A DNA stretch of 24,776 nucleotides, taken from positions 1 through 24,776 of the forward strand of contig DATDOY010000030.1 of NCBI GenBank assembly GCA_035293045.1, written 5' to 3'. Below are positions 1 to 8,058 of this stretch, piece by piece. The notes under the pieces were generated by a model. That model searched no databases. It was not told the origin of the DNA and was given only the letters and a program-made list of their open reading frames with translations. Each line of letters opens with the position of its first letter. The first letter of the stretch is position 1. Position numbers and translations under genes: made by a program. The DNA is from DATDOY01 sp035293045. GTDB taxonomy: Bacteria; Actinomycetota; Acidimicrobiia; IMCC26256; JACPCJ01.

Positions 1-16
1 GCGCCGGGCCGGGTAA

Positions 17-44
17 CGCCGAACCGGCACGTTCCGGATCGGCG
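17..44 (-). terminator. imperfect hairpin after the ADC-like gene
   Basis: A two-part stem (CGCCG/CGGCG, then CCGG/CCGG, separated by a 2x2 internal loop, with a 6-nt terminal loop) lies 14 bp beyond the stop codon of the leftmost minus-strand gene. There is no U-run, which is common for actinobacterial terminators. It may close the transporter operon. Confidence 0.4.
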
Positions 45-57
45 CGGCGATGACTCG

Positions 58-780
58 CTACACCACCACCGCTTCGCCGAAGGTCGCCTGCATCCTCGGG
101 GTGGACGACGACATCAGCGCCCGCCGCGGGAGCCCGAGGGCCTCGAGCTCCTTGGCGATCGGGTGGGAGCCCAGCGTCAGCTCGGCCCCACCGGGGCGCG
201 CCGATGGGCGCTCACCGGTTTGGGTCCATTCCGTGCGCCGCAGCACGCCGTCACGCCACGAGTAGGACGGCGGGCTCGCCGACGGCAGAGGGAACCACCC
301 GCGGCTCCGGACGCCAAGCGTGAGAACGTGTTCGCCGTCGTGGCGCAGGTCGCACACGGCGAAGCCGCCGACCTCCGACATCGTGATCTCGGCGAGGAAC
401 TTGGGGAACCCCCAGATGGTCTGACCCGCTTCCATCGTGAACGTCTGATCGACCGGCAGCTGGTGGATGAACGCACCCACCTTCCCCGACCAGAACTCCC
501 GCAGCAGTTCTCCCTCGCCGTGGATCGCGGGCGCGTCGTCGGGCCGCACGACGACCGACACCGCGACCTCGTGGTACGCGTCGAGGTCGGTGTCGCGGTA
601 GTCGACCACCGCCAGCGCCACCATGGCCCGGCCCGGAAACGGGCGCGCCACTTCGAGACCGGAATACTCGATGAGAGATTGGGCCGCTTGGGCCGGAACG
701 ACGAACTGCGCCGACCACTGCCGAGCGTCGCGCACCTCGATGGGCGGCGTCAGCTCCCGCCCCTGAATGACGTACGTCAC
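58..780 (-). CDS. acetoacetate decarboxylase family protein
   Basis: 240 aa, about the length of the acetoacetate decarboxylase (ADC) family, whose members form a Schiff base between a lysine and a beta-keto acid. The loop WGFPKFLAE (residues 123-131) matches the family's PKK active-site segment, so Lys127 is the likely Schiff-base lysine. The second lysine, which lowers the pKa in true ADC, is Phe here. YHEVAVSV (69-76) fits the segment carrying a conserved glutamate. The start is GTG, and the GTGA overlaps the stop of the upstream gene (777-780), so the two are translationally coupled. It is the last gene of the transporter operon. The lost second lysine argues for a different reaction from acetoacetate decarboxylation, as in ADC-like aldolase/dehydratases. 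The family call is firm; the substrate is unknown. Confidence 0.85.
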   Translation of the reverse strand: MTYVIQGRELTPPIEVRDARQWSAQFVVPAQAAQSLIEYSGLEVARPFPGRAMVALAVVDYRDTDLDAYHEVAVSVVVRPDDAPAIHGEGELLREFWSGKVGAFIHQLPVDQTFTMEAGQTIWGFPKFLAEITMSEVGGFAVCDLRHDGEHVLTLGVRSRGWFPLPSASPPSYSWRDGVLRRTEWTQTGERPSARPGGAELTLGSHPIAKELEALGLPRRALMSSSTPRMQATFGEAVVV

Positions 781-1460
781 GCGGCGAGCGGATCGCAGAT
801 GCCGCAGGGGGCGAGACCCTTTTCCTTGCCCGACACCCGCTTCAAGCCCGGCTTGCCTTCCACGACGACGCAGTCCGGGCGGTGGAACATCGACCCACCC
901 GCCGTGGCGACAAACCCAGAACTCGGCGCCGACGCCCGCGACGTTCGCGCGCTCACCGAGCGCACCGAGCCGTTTCCAGCCGCGCCCCCACCGAAGGCCT
1001 CCTCCATACGTTCGAGCGCGTCGGCGAGACGATCAGCGGCGGCCCGCTGCTCCTGCACCATCCGGGTGAGCCAATAGCCGAAGTAGAGGAACCCGCCGAC
1101 CACCATGAAACCCAGCCCGAGCAAGCCACCGGAGATCACGTACGGCGTCTGCTCGAAGGGGTATGGGGTGTTGGACGCTCCCTGCCAACCCAGCACGATG
1201 ACCACGAGGCCCAGCGGCATGAGGACGCCACCCGCGATCAAGAGATAGCGCGCCACATCGCCGGAGGCGGCGCGGGTGCGCATGCCCGCCACCGCGCCAC
1301 GGAGTTGCGCGAAACGCGTGCCCGCGTCGACAACCTCGGCGGTCTTGGGGGCTTCAGCCACCACCTCGATCGCCTCGGATCGACGGCGGCTCGCTCCGAT
1401 CGGACGACCCGGCGCGCCGCGCGTCGTCGTCCTCTTGGTCGTTCGCCTACCTTCGGCCAA
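777..1460 (-). CDS. two-helix membrane protein with C-terminal Cys/His motif
   Basis: 227 aa, product unknown. The N-terminus (1-35) is rich in Arg and Thr and looks cytoplasmic. Two hydrophobic helices follow (about 72-92 and 108-130), then a charged, probably coiled segment (134-155), a Ser/Ala/Gly linker, and a compact C-terminus with FHRPDC (192-197) and PCGIC (218-222). His193, Cys197, Cys219 and Cys222 could bind one zinc ion and resemble the Ada-type zinc-binding arrangement seen at the ends of other actinobacterial proteins. The start is TTG, chosen because GGAGGT lies 5 nt upstream and no better in-frame start exists. It lies after the 1511-1558 hairpin and overlaps the ADC-like gene. 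It may be a membrane-tethered accessory of the transporter operon (inference). Confidence 0.7.
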   Translation of the reverse strand: MAEGRRTTKRTTTRGAPGRPIGASRRRSEAIEVVAEAPKTAEVVDAGTRFAQLRGAVAGMRTRAASGDVARYLLIAGGVLMPLGLVVIVLGWQGASNTPYPFEQTPYVISGGLLGLGFMVVGGFLYFGYWLTRMVQEQRAAADRLADALERMEEAFGGGAAGNGSVRSVSARTSRASAPSSGFVATAGGSMFHRPDCVVVEGKPGLKRVSGKEKGLAPCGICDPLAA

Positions 1461-1510
1461 CGCCTACCTCCCGCTGTGCGAGACCCACGTTGGGGCCCCG
1501 GCCTCCCAGG

Positions 1511-1558
1511 CGTGTGTGAGTGCCTGCCCGGCGATAGCCGGGCAGGCACTCACACACG
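1511..1558 (-). terminator. 22-bp perfect hairpin between two operon genes
   Basis: The arms 1511-1532 and 1537-1558 are perfect reverse complements (22 bp) around a GATA tetraloop. It sits 20 bp past the stop of the 476-aa secreted protein and 50 bp before the TTG start of the next gene, all on the minus strand. On the minus strand no T-run follows; on the plus strand AGTTCTTGTTCTT follows the stem. It is either a terminator/attenuator limiting read-through into the last two genes or an mRNA 3'-end stabiliser. Confidence 0.7.
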
Positions 1559-1578
1559 AGTTCTTGTTCTTGCCCTTT

Positions 1579-3009
1579 CTACTCCTCGTCGCCGAGCGGG
1601 CAACTCGGACCGCCGCCCCCGGCGGCCAGCAAGGTATCGCTCAAACGCTTCAACCCTCGCGCAGCTCCGAGGGCGAGGGCGAGGGCGATGAGCACTGAAA
1701 CCACCGCAACTCCCTCGACCGAGACCGGCCCTGCGAACGCCGGGCTCGAGTTCACAAAGGTCTGACCCCCGCCGGACGACCCGGGGGCAGCGAGCGGCCC
1801 GCTGTCGAACGAGCCACCGTCGAACGACCCCGCGTCGAAGGACGCTCCGAGGACCGAAGCGTCGAAGTCGTCATCGTCGTCGAATGAAAAGAAGGCGTCC
1901 TCGTCGAGGGTGAACTCGAACGACTTGATGGCCGACGAGCGCACGTTGGCGGCGCCGAAGATCAGGGTCAGGTCGTGCGTCGTCGACATGTTGGCGCGCA
2001 CCTCCTTCTCGAGATCGTCGGGAAGCTGCGACACCATCTCGTCGAAGCGCGTCGACTGCATGCGGACGATGAGGCCGCCGGCGCTGCGCGCGCCCTCAGC
2101 CTTCTCGGTCGTGTCGATGGGCTGCGCCAGCGTGAGCGAGATCCCCGACTCGCCCAGCGCCTCGAGCGCCGCGGCGTTCAGTTCCTGGGTGACCGGGTTC
2201 GACTCGTCGTTGGCGTGGAACCCGGTGTCGTCGAGGGTGAAGCCCTGGCCGTTGATGGTGAGACCCGCCACCACGGTTTCGCCGGTCATCGTGGGCTTGG
2301 CGCCATCGCTCGTCACGACCACCGTCGTGGTGATGGCGTCGACCTTGATCTTCACCGGACCGGTTCCCACGGCAATGTCGGTCGCCGTCGACACCACTTC
2401 GGCGCGGGCGCCGTCGAACGTGGTGTCACCGTCCTTGACCTTGCCGACGAACGTCTGCGCAACGGCGCCGCCGCCGTCTGCACTGAAGACGCCGGGGATC
2501 GAAATGGCGCCGGCGTGGGAGCGGGCGAGGACGAGCGACTCGGTGGAGTGGGCGTGGGAGCTCGGGATCACGTCCGACGTGTGGGGTCCGGTCGGCTCGA
2601 ACACCTCGGCGGCCGTCGGCCACTGGCGCGGCGTGAGCTCGGGGCGACCGAGTTGCGGCGGCGGGAACTGCCCCTCGGATCCCTCCTCGACGCCGTCCCA
2701 GAACGAGTCCTCGATGAACGGACCCGCCCCGACCGCGGTGCCGCCCGGCCAGAACACACTGCCGACGCCGTGACCCGAAGGCCCGTCGGTGAGCGTCGCC
2801 AGGGCGTAGGCGGCGTGCATCTCACCCGTGGGGTGCGCCGGGACGGGGCCGTTCGGGTCGTCGTAGATCATCGAGAAGGCCGAGCCCCATGCGTCCATGG
2901 CGAAGCCGGCGAAGGGGCCGTTCTCGAACTGCGCGGGGGCGCTCGTGGGGATCCCCGCGAGGACCCAGACGAACGCCGCGATCAGCAAGAGGCGAAGAGC
3001 CCGAGTCAT
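1579..3009 (-). CDS. secreted, C-terminally anchored protein of unknown function
   Basis: 476 aa, not recognised. An N-terminal signal peptide (basic MTRALR, a hydrophobic run 7-20, likely cleavage after APA near residue 26) precedes a long beta-rich extracellular region. This holds repeated VVSTATDIAVG / VKIKVDAITTTVVV / TVVAGLTING strands resembling a polymer- or ligand-binding beta sheet. An acidic, Gly/Ser-rich linker follows (FSFDDDDDFDAS, then GASFDAGSFDGGSF). Near the C-terminus are a transmembrane helix (VAVVSVLIALALALGAA) and a basic stop-transfer stretch (RGLKRL). Its ATG overlaps the livF stop (ATGA, 3006-3009), so it is co-translated with the transporter ATPase. It may present substrate to the importer or act as a surface accessory; this is inference from position. 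Confidence 0.75.
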   Translation of the reverse strand: MTRALRLLLIAAFVWVLAGIPTSAPAQFENGPFAGFAMDAWGSAFSMIYDDPNGPVPAHPTGEMHAAYALATLTDGPSGHGVGSVFWPGGTAVGAGPFIEDSFWDGVEEGSEGQFPPPQLGRPELTPRQWPTAAEVFEPTGPHTSDVIPSSHAHSTESLVLARSHAGAISIPGVFSADGGGAVAQTFVGKVKDGDTTFDGARAEVVSTATDIAVGTGPVKIKVDAITTTVVVTSDGAKPTMTGETVVAGLTINGQGFTLDDTGFHANDESNPVTQELNAAALEALGESGISLTLAQPIDTTEKAEGARSAGGLIVRMQSTRFDEMVSQLPDDLEKEVRANMSTTHDLTLIFGAANVRSSAIKSFEFTLDEDAFFSFDDDDDFDASVLGASFDAGSFDGGSFDSGPLAAPGSSGGGQTFVNSSPAFAGPVSVEGVAVVSVLIALALALGAARGLKRLSDTLLAAGGGGPSCPLGDEE

Positions 3010-3713
3010 GCCACACCTCCGAGGTAGGCACCGGACAGCTCCGCCTCGACGTCGGCCGGTTGGCCGACCGCTTGCACCTTCCCGTGGGTCATGACGGCTG
3101 CATAGTCGGCGACGGAGAGTGCGATGTGTGCAAATTGCTCCACGAGGAGGATCGACACGCCCTCCTGCGCGATCTGCTTCACGATCTCGTACAGCTCCTG
3201 CACGATGATCGGGGCGAGGCCCATCGAGAACTCGTCGAGCATGAGCAGGGCCGGCTTGGTGGCGAGGGCGCGGGAGATCGAGAGCATTTGCTGCTCGCCC
3301 CCCGACATGCTTCCGGCGAGCTGATGACGTCGCTCGCCGAGCCGTGGGAATCGCGAATAGGCGATCTCTTCAACTTCGTGTTCGTCGACGCCGCCGTAGG
3401 TCACCATGCGGAGATTCTCGCGAACGGTGAGGTTGGGGAAGATGCCCCGCCCCTCCGGGATGGTGCAGACGCCGGCGCGCGACAGGGCGTCGGGCGTGGC
3501 GCCGTTGACGTGCTTACCCGCCACGTGGAGGCATCCACGCGTCGGCATCATCTGCCCGCTGGCGATCTTGATCGCCGTGCTCTTGCCCGCGCCATTGGGC
3601 CCGAGCAGCGCGACGACCGAACCCTCGGGGACGACCAGGTCGACCCCGTGCAGGACCTCGATCCGGCCGTAGGCCGCGTAGACATCGCGGAGCTCGAGGA
3701 CGGGCGTACCCAT
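3006..3713 (-). CDS. livF: LivF-type ABC transporter ATPase
   Basis: 235 aa, the usual LivF length. It is the second cytoplasmic ATPase of a branched-chain-amino-acid-type (HAAT) importer. Walker A is GPNGAGKS (38-45), the ABC signature MSGGEQQ (136-142) and Walker B LLMLDE (156-161), followed by Phe where Pro is common. The switch residue after the last strand is Gln (VEQF, 191-194), as is normal for LivF, where most ABC ATPases have His. The ATG start is 76 bp below the livG stop; the ribosome-binding site is weak (AGAAGG, about 12 nt upstream). Its partners are LivG, the fused permease and the binding lipoprotein upstream. The transported compound cannot be read from the sequence. HAAT systems in this kind of context also carry amides, short acids or aromatic compounds. 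Confidence 0.92.
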   Translation of the reverse strand: MGTPVLELRDVYAAYGRIEVLHGVDLVVPEGSVVALLGPNGAGKSTAIKIASGQMMPTRGCLHVAGKHVNGATPDALSRAGVCTIPEGRGIFPNLTVRENLRMVTYGGVDEHEVEEIAYSRFPRLGERRHQLAGSMSGGEQQMLSISRALATKPALLMLDEFSMGLAPIIVQELYEIVKQIAQEGVSILLVEQFAHIALSVADYAAVMTHGKVQAVGQPADVEAELSGAYLGGVA

Positions 3714-3789
3714 TATCGGATCAGCCCTTCTGAGACCCGCGGCCCGAGCGGCCCTTCCGAGCGGGGAACCAGGGAGTGTGTCGACAACG

Positions 3790-4551
3790 TCATGCTGCGG
3801 TCCCGAGGTAGGCGGCCTGGACGGCCTTGTTGCGCTGGATGTCCTTGGGCGTGCCCTCGGCGATCATCCGCCCGAAATCGAGGACGAAGATGCGCTTGCA
3901 CACGCGCATAACCAGCTCTACGTCATGTTCGACGAGCAGGATGGCGAGTCCTTCCTCTGCCAAATCCACCAAAAGGTGCGCGAACTCGTCCGTTTCTTCC
4001 TCGTTGAGGCCCGATCCGGGCTCGTCCATGAGCATCAAGCGGGGATTGGTGGCGAGGGCTCGAGCCATCTCGACGAGTCGGGCGGGCCCGGTGGGCATGG
4101 CGTCGACCCGCGTGTTCGCCAGGTGGGCGAGGCCCACCCGCTCGATCAGGCGGTCGGCTTGCGCGTCGACGTCGACCTCTTTGTTCCCCGACCAGCGCTT
4201 CCAGATCTCGCCCGCCACGAGCACGTTTTCTCGGGCGGTGAGCGAGCCGAACACCTCGAGGCGCTGGAACGTGCGGGCGATCCCCATGCGCGACCGCTTG
4301 TGCGGCTTGACGTCCGCGATGTCCTCGCCGTCGAGGAGCACGCGACCGCCATCCGGCGGATGGAGGCCGGTGATGGCGTTGAACAGCGTGGTCTTGCCCG
4401 CGCCGTTGGGCCCGATCAGACCGGTGACCATGCCGCGATCGGCGACGAGGGTGGCGTCGGACAGGGCATGAATGCCTCCGAAGCTGACCCTCACTTCCCG
4501 CACCTCGAGGAGCGGGGGCGCGGCCGGTTCGGCGTGCTTACGCGACGGCAA
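3790..4551 (-). CDS. livG: LivG-type ABC transporter ATPase with altered signature motif
   Basis: 253 aa from a TTG start. TTG is preferred because GAGGAGG lies 9 nt upstream and the reading begins only 12 bp inside the permease gene; a longer frame is open to 4704 but would overlap the permease by 167 bp with unlike sequence. Walker A is GPNGAGKT (47-54), Walker B LMLMDEP (172-178) and the switch histidine is in VEHD (His209). The ABC signature, normally LSxGQ/LSYGQQR in LivG, reads MPTGPARLVEMARAL (152-166), with the central Ser and Gln lost. The Leu-Val-Glu-Met-Ala-Arg helix after it is intact. It pairs with LivF. The degenerate signature suggests one weakened ATP site, so the pair may be functionally asymmetric (inference). 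Confidence 0.9.
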   Translation of the reverse strand: MPSRKHAEPAAPPLLEVREVRVSFGGIHALSDATLVADRGMVTGLIGPNGAGKTTLFNAITGLHPPDGGRVLLDGEDIADVKPHKRSRMGIARTFQRLEVFGSLTARENVLVAGEIWKRWSGNKEVDVDAQADRLIERVGLAHLANTRVDAMPTGPARLVEMARALATNPRLMLMDEPGSGLNEEETDEFAHLLVDLAEEGLAILLVEHDVELVMRVCKRIFVLDFGRMIAEGTPKDIQRNKAVQAAYLGTAA

Positions 4552-6466
4552 CGGCGTGCACCTCCTCGGTGGCTTCGGCGTCCCCAGTCCCTCGATCGCC
4601 ACCCTCGGGCGCGTCGTGGCGCCACGGAAGGAACCGTCCGAACGTCTCCGACAGGAAAAAGGCGATGCCGTTGGGGTTGCGGCCGAGGCTGACAGCAGCC
4701 GCACCCGTCAACAGGAACACGATCCCGGCGAGGTCGGGGATGCGCTCCTGCAGGAGCGGCAACAGCGCGAGCGCGAGGCCTCCGATGAGCGCCCCGCTCA
4801 CGGTGGTAATGCCACCGACCACGGCAAGCAAGAGCACCGGAAGGTTCTGGAGCACGACGAAATCGACCGGGCCGGCCACGCTCCTCGCGCCGCCAAGCAG
4901 CGCGCCACCCAACCCGGCCATCGCCGCCGAAATCGCGAACACCGCCAGCTTGGTGCGCGTGAGGTCGAGTCCGAGCGTGGCGCACGCCGCCGGACTGTCG
5001 CCCATGGCCGACAGCACCCGTCCGAACGGACCACGGCGAATCCACAGGACGAAGACCCCGACAAGGCCGAAGATGGCGGCCACCAACATCATGTAGGCGA
5101 CCTCGCCGTCGAACGAGATCGGGCCGAGGTCGAGCCGACCGACCCGGAGCGACGTGTTGAAGCCGAAGAAGCGCTTGTCGACGAAGATCATCTCGACCGC
5201 CATCACCGCGAATGCCATCGTCGCCAGCGCGAGATAGAGGCCCTGCAAGCGAAGCGCCGGGAGGGCGACGAGCGCACCGATGGGCGCGGCGATGGCGGCG
5301 GCCAACACCAGACCGACGATCGAGCCGTCCCCGCCCCACTCGGCCATCGCGAACGCGCCGAACCCGGCGAACGTCAGCTGGGCGAGCGACACCTGGCCGC
5401 CATAGCCCGTCAACAGCACCAGCGACAACATGATGACGCCGGTGGCCAACCCCACCGACACGCGTTGCACGTCGCCCGGATCCAAAAACAGCGAGGCGAT
5501 CCCGACGGCCCCCACCAACGCGCCGGCGCCGACGAAGGACTCCCGAAGCGAGGGCACGCGGGGAGCCTTGGCTCCCGCAGAGCGCCCAAGGTTGGCGCGC
5601 AGCCGCTCCTCGGGCATCAGCAAGAGGACGGCGAACAGCAAGAGCGCCGGCAAAGAAGGGCGCAGGCCTTGCCAGAGGCCGCCGAGGTCGACGTAGCCCT
5701 TGAAGTACTCCTCGGCGAGGCCGAGCCCGAACGCGCCGGCGAAGGTGAGCGGGAGGCTGCGCAGCCGTCCGACCATGGCGGCCGCGTAGGCGTTGATCAC
5801 CAGGAACGTCAGGACGATGGTGTCGAGCTGGAGCACCGGCGCGATGAGCACGCCCCCGAGCGCGGCCAGCGACGAGCCGATCGCCCACGACAGCATCGAG
5901 ATCCGCGACGGCTGCGCCCCGGTCAACGACGCCAGGTTTCGGTCGTCGACCACCGCCCGCATGGCGACGCCGAGTCGCGTCCGCGTCAGTAGATACCACA
6001 GGAGGACCGCCACGAAGGCGGCGAGGACCAGCGTGATGGCCTGGTGCCAGCTCACGACGGTCCCGAGGAAGTCGAAGCCCGAGCCGGCGAAGAACTCCGG
6101 CATCGCCCGGGCTTCGGGCTTCCAGATGCCTTGCGAGACCCCGATGAGCATGACCGTGAGCCCGATGGTGATCACGAGCGAGGTGACCACCTGCGAGCGA
6201 TCCATCTGGCGCATCAGCACTCGCTCGATCAGCGCGCCGAGCAGTGGAGCGATGACGAAAATCACGGCGATCAGCGCGATCGGCGCCGGCCACGACTGGT
6301 TGACGCGGAACTCCCAGTAGGCGAACGCGGCGAGCATGCCCACCGCGCCGTGGGCGAAGTTGAAGATGCCGGACGTCGTGTAGGTCACCACGAGGCCGCT
6401 GGCCGTGACGGCGTAGATCGACCCCGTGACGAGACCGGCGACGGTGTACGCAGCGAACAGGTCCAC
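4538..6466 (-). CDS. fused LivH-LivM permease of a HAAT-type importer
   Basis: 642 aa, about the sum of LivH (about 290) and LivM (about 320), which are usually separate proteins. Residues 1-290 are LivH-like: GSIYAVTASGLVVTYTTSG (15-33) and FNFAHGAVGM (35-44) are its hallmark N-terminal segments. A soluble linker (about 287-310) leads to a LivM-like half with LLTGYGGQVSLAQ (351-363) and a GDSP(A)A-type cytoplasmic loop that couples to the ATPases. About 16 hydrophobic helices are visible. One polypeptide therefore supplies both halves of the channel. The start is GTG with a weak ribosome-binding site, 35 bp below the binding-protein gene. The LivG start overlaps its end. No frameshift or stop marks the junction, so the fusion looks genuine. 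Confidence 0.92.
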   Translation of the reverse strand: MDLFAAYTVAGLVTGSIYAVTASGLVVTYTTSGIFNFAHGAVGMLAAFAYWEFRVNQSWPAPIALIAVIFVIAPLLGALIERVLMRQMDRSQVVTSLVITIGLTVMLIGVSQGIWKPEARAMPEFFAGSGFDFLGTVVSWHQAITLVLAAFVAVLLWYLLTRTRLGVAMRAVVDDRNLASLTGAQPSRISMLSWAIGSSLAALGGVLIAPVLQLDTIVLTFLVINAYAAAMVGRLRSLPLTFAGAFGLGLAEEYFKGYVDLGGLWQGLRPSLPALLLFAVLLLMPEERLRANLGRSAGAKAPRVPSLRESFVGAGALVGAVGIASLFLDPGDVQRVSVGLATGVIMLSLVLLTGYGGQVSLAQLTFAGFGAFAMAEWGGDGSIVGLVLAAAIAAPIGALVALPALRLQGLYLALATMAFAVMAVEMIFVDKRFFGFNTSLRVGRLDLGPISFDGEVAYMMLVAAIFGLVGVFVLWIRRGPFGRVLSAMGDSPAACATLGLDLTRTKLAVFAISAAMAGLGGALLGGARSVAGPVDFVVLQNLPVLLLAVVGGITTVSGALIGGLALALLPLLQERIPDLAGIVFLLTGAAAVSLGRNPNGIAFFLSETFGRFLPWRHDAPEGGDRGTGDAEATEEVHAVAVA

Positions 6467-6501
6467 CCGTTACCGCCCGTCCGCGTGACGCGCGAACTCG
6501 A

Positions 6502-7962
6502 TCACACCTGGACGCGCCCGGCGAGCGTGCAGTCCTGGGTGTTGACAGCCGACGGGTAAGCGCGCTGGAACTTCCCGCCGGTGATCTTCATGTAGAGGAA
6601 GCAGGTGGTCGGGGTCTTGGCGCCGATCCCTTGGGACCCGTGGATGCCGTGGCCGTCCCATTCGGCCGTTCCCTTGAGTTTGTCGAGCAGCGCCTGGCGC
6701 GTCGGGGACGGCCCGAGGGCGACCATGGTGTCGACAAACAGGGCGACGGCCGACCACGCGTAGATCCCGAAGTAGTCGGGCTCCGCCCCCGGTGACGACT
6801 TCGCCAGCCACTCGGAGTACAGCGCCATCTCGGGGTTCGCGGCGCCTTCCTCGATCATCATGGTGTTGACGAAGACGTAGCTGCCTTCGGCGGCCTCACC
6901 GGCGAGCTCGACGAAGCCGGGGTCGTAGGCCACCGAGTCCCAGTCCCACACCTTGGGCGCCCATTCCTGCTGCTTCGCCGCCTTGAGGAGCCGGGCGATC
7001 GAGTTGTTGTCGCCGACCATGGTGACGTACTCGACGCCGAGTTCTTTCATGTCCTGGATGAACGGCGTGTAGTTGGCCTCGAGGACCTGCACTTCCTTCG
7101 GGTAGATGAACTCGAACCCGACGGTCTTCCACGCGTTCCTGCGGGCGGTGGCGTTGTTGCGGGTCACGGTGGCGTTCAGCCACAGGATCGCCGCCTTCTT
7201 GATGGTGGCCTCGCCGAACGTGTTCTTGATATACGTGCTTTGCCCGACTGCGAGCACGTCCTGGCGGTTGGGGTTCACGGGAAGCGTCCACGCGGCGTTG
7301 ATGCGCTCGGGGCTCGTCGGGATGGCGCTGATGTCGGGGATCTTGCACTCGTCGACGGCCTGCGCGCCGCCGTCGTCGAAGGCGGACATCGACCCGACCA
7401 TGGCAAACGCCTTCCCGCACGCGTCGAGCACCGCGGCGCGGTTGCCGCCCGATTCGGTCTTGGTGTCGAGCTTGAGCACCTTCACTTGGCGGCCGCACAC
7501 ACCACCCTTGGAGTTGATGTAGTTGGCGTACGCGCCGACCGCTTCGTGGGTGCTCTTGAACAGTCCGGGGCTCGGGCCGGTGATGTCTGACGCCACCGCG
7601 ATCGTCACCTGCTTGTCGGAGATGCCGGTCTCGCTCACGGGCCCGGCCTTGCACTTGGCCGCCGCCGGCGAACCGGCCGCGCCGCCGCCCCCGCTGTTGG
7701 TTCCGCCGGTGGGGGTCTGGGCCGTCGCTCCGGTCGGGCCCCCGCCTCCGATGTCGCCGGTGGTCAGGTCGCCCGGCGTCGCGGTGACGTCGCCGACCGA
7801 CTGGTCGCCGACGGCCACGTTCGTGCTCGCGTCGCCGTCGCCCGCGCCGGCGCCGGCCATGGCGCGGATCCCCGCGACGCGCTCGGCGTCGCTCAACCGG
7901 GCTCCACACGCGCCGCCCACGAGGGCGAGGCACACCACCAGCGCTAGCTTCCGTACCGCCAC
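6502..7962 (-). CDS. HAAT-type substrate-binding lipoprotein
   Basis: 486 aa. A lipoprotein signal (MAVRKLALVVCLALVGGAC, Cys19 as the likely lipidated residue) is followed by a long Gly/Thr/Ala-rich, low-complexity tether (about 40-100). Then comes a periplasmic-binding-fold domain of the LivJ/amide-urea type, beginning VTIAVASDITGPSPG and ending in GRVQV. Seven or more Cys in the domain could form disulfides. The start is GTG at 7962, chosen because AAGGGG lies 4 nt upstream and it gives a clean signal peptide; the frame stays open further upstream but has no protein-like sequence there. As first gene of the importer operon it captures the ligand outside the membrane and hands it to the fused permease. 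The ligand is unknown. Confidence 0.88.
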   Translation of the reverse strand: MAVRKLALVVCLALVGGACGARLSDAERVAGIRAMAGAGAGDGDASTNVAVGDQSVGDVTATPGDLTTGDIGGGGPTGATAQTPTGGTNSGGGGAAGSPAAAKCKAGPVSETGISDKQVTIAVASDITGPSPGLFKSTHEAVGAYANYINSKGGVCGRQVKVLKLDTKTESGGNRAAVLDACGKAFAMVGSMSAFDDGGAQAVDECKIPDISAIPTSPERINAAWTLPVNPNRQDVLAVGQSTYIKNTFGEATIKKAAILWLNATVTRNNATARRNAWKTVGFEFIYPKEVQVLEANYTPFIQDMKELGVEYVTMVGDNNSIARLLKAAKQQEWAPKVWDWDSVAYDPGFVELAGEAAEGSYVFVNTMMIEEGAANPEMALYSEWLAKSSPGAEPDYFGIYAWSAVALFVDTMVALGPSPTRQALLDKLKGTAEWDGHGIHGSQGIGAKTPTTCFLYMKITGGKFQRAYPSAVNTQDCTLAGRVQV

Positions 7963-8005
7963 GTTGCCCCTTCGCTCTCGCCGCCCGCCTGCCGGACCCA
8001 TTCCC

Positions 8006-8022
8006 GGGATGGGCGGGATGGG
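8006..8022 (+). other. compact G-quadruplex motif in the leader of the importer operon
   Basis: The plus strand holds four GGG tracts with loops of 2, 1 and 2 nt (GGG-AT-GGG-C-GGG-AT-GGG). This is the template strand for the binding-protein gene, in its presumed 5' leader. The flanks (CCCAT/ATGGG, GGGAATCCC) can alternatively form hairpins. Confidence 0.5.
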
Positions 8023-8058
8023 ATTCCCCGGGTCCCTCGCGGTCACCCGGAGTGGCCG

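Noticed and set aside
1975..3027. 350-codon open frame on the plus strand opposite the secreted-protein gene
   Set aside because: Arg/Gly/Asp-rich composition without domains; an antisense shadow of a GC-rich gene with a signal peptide and proper operon overlap.
4472..5992. 506-codon open frame on the plus strand opposite the permease gene
   Set aside because: Low-complexity Glu/Arg/Gln/His sequence caused by GC bias; the minus strand has unmistakable LivH and LivM motifs.
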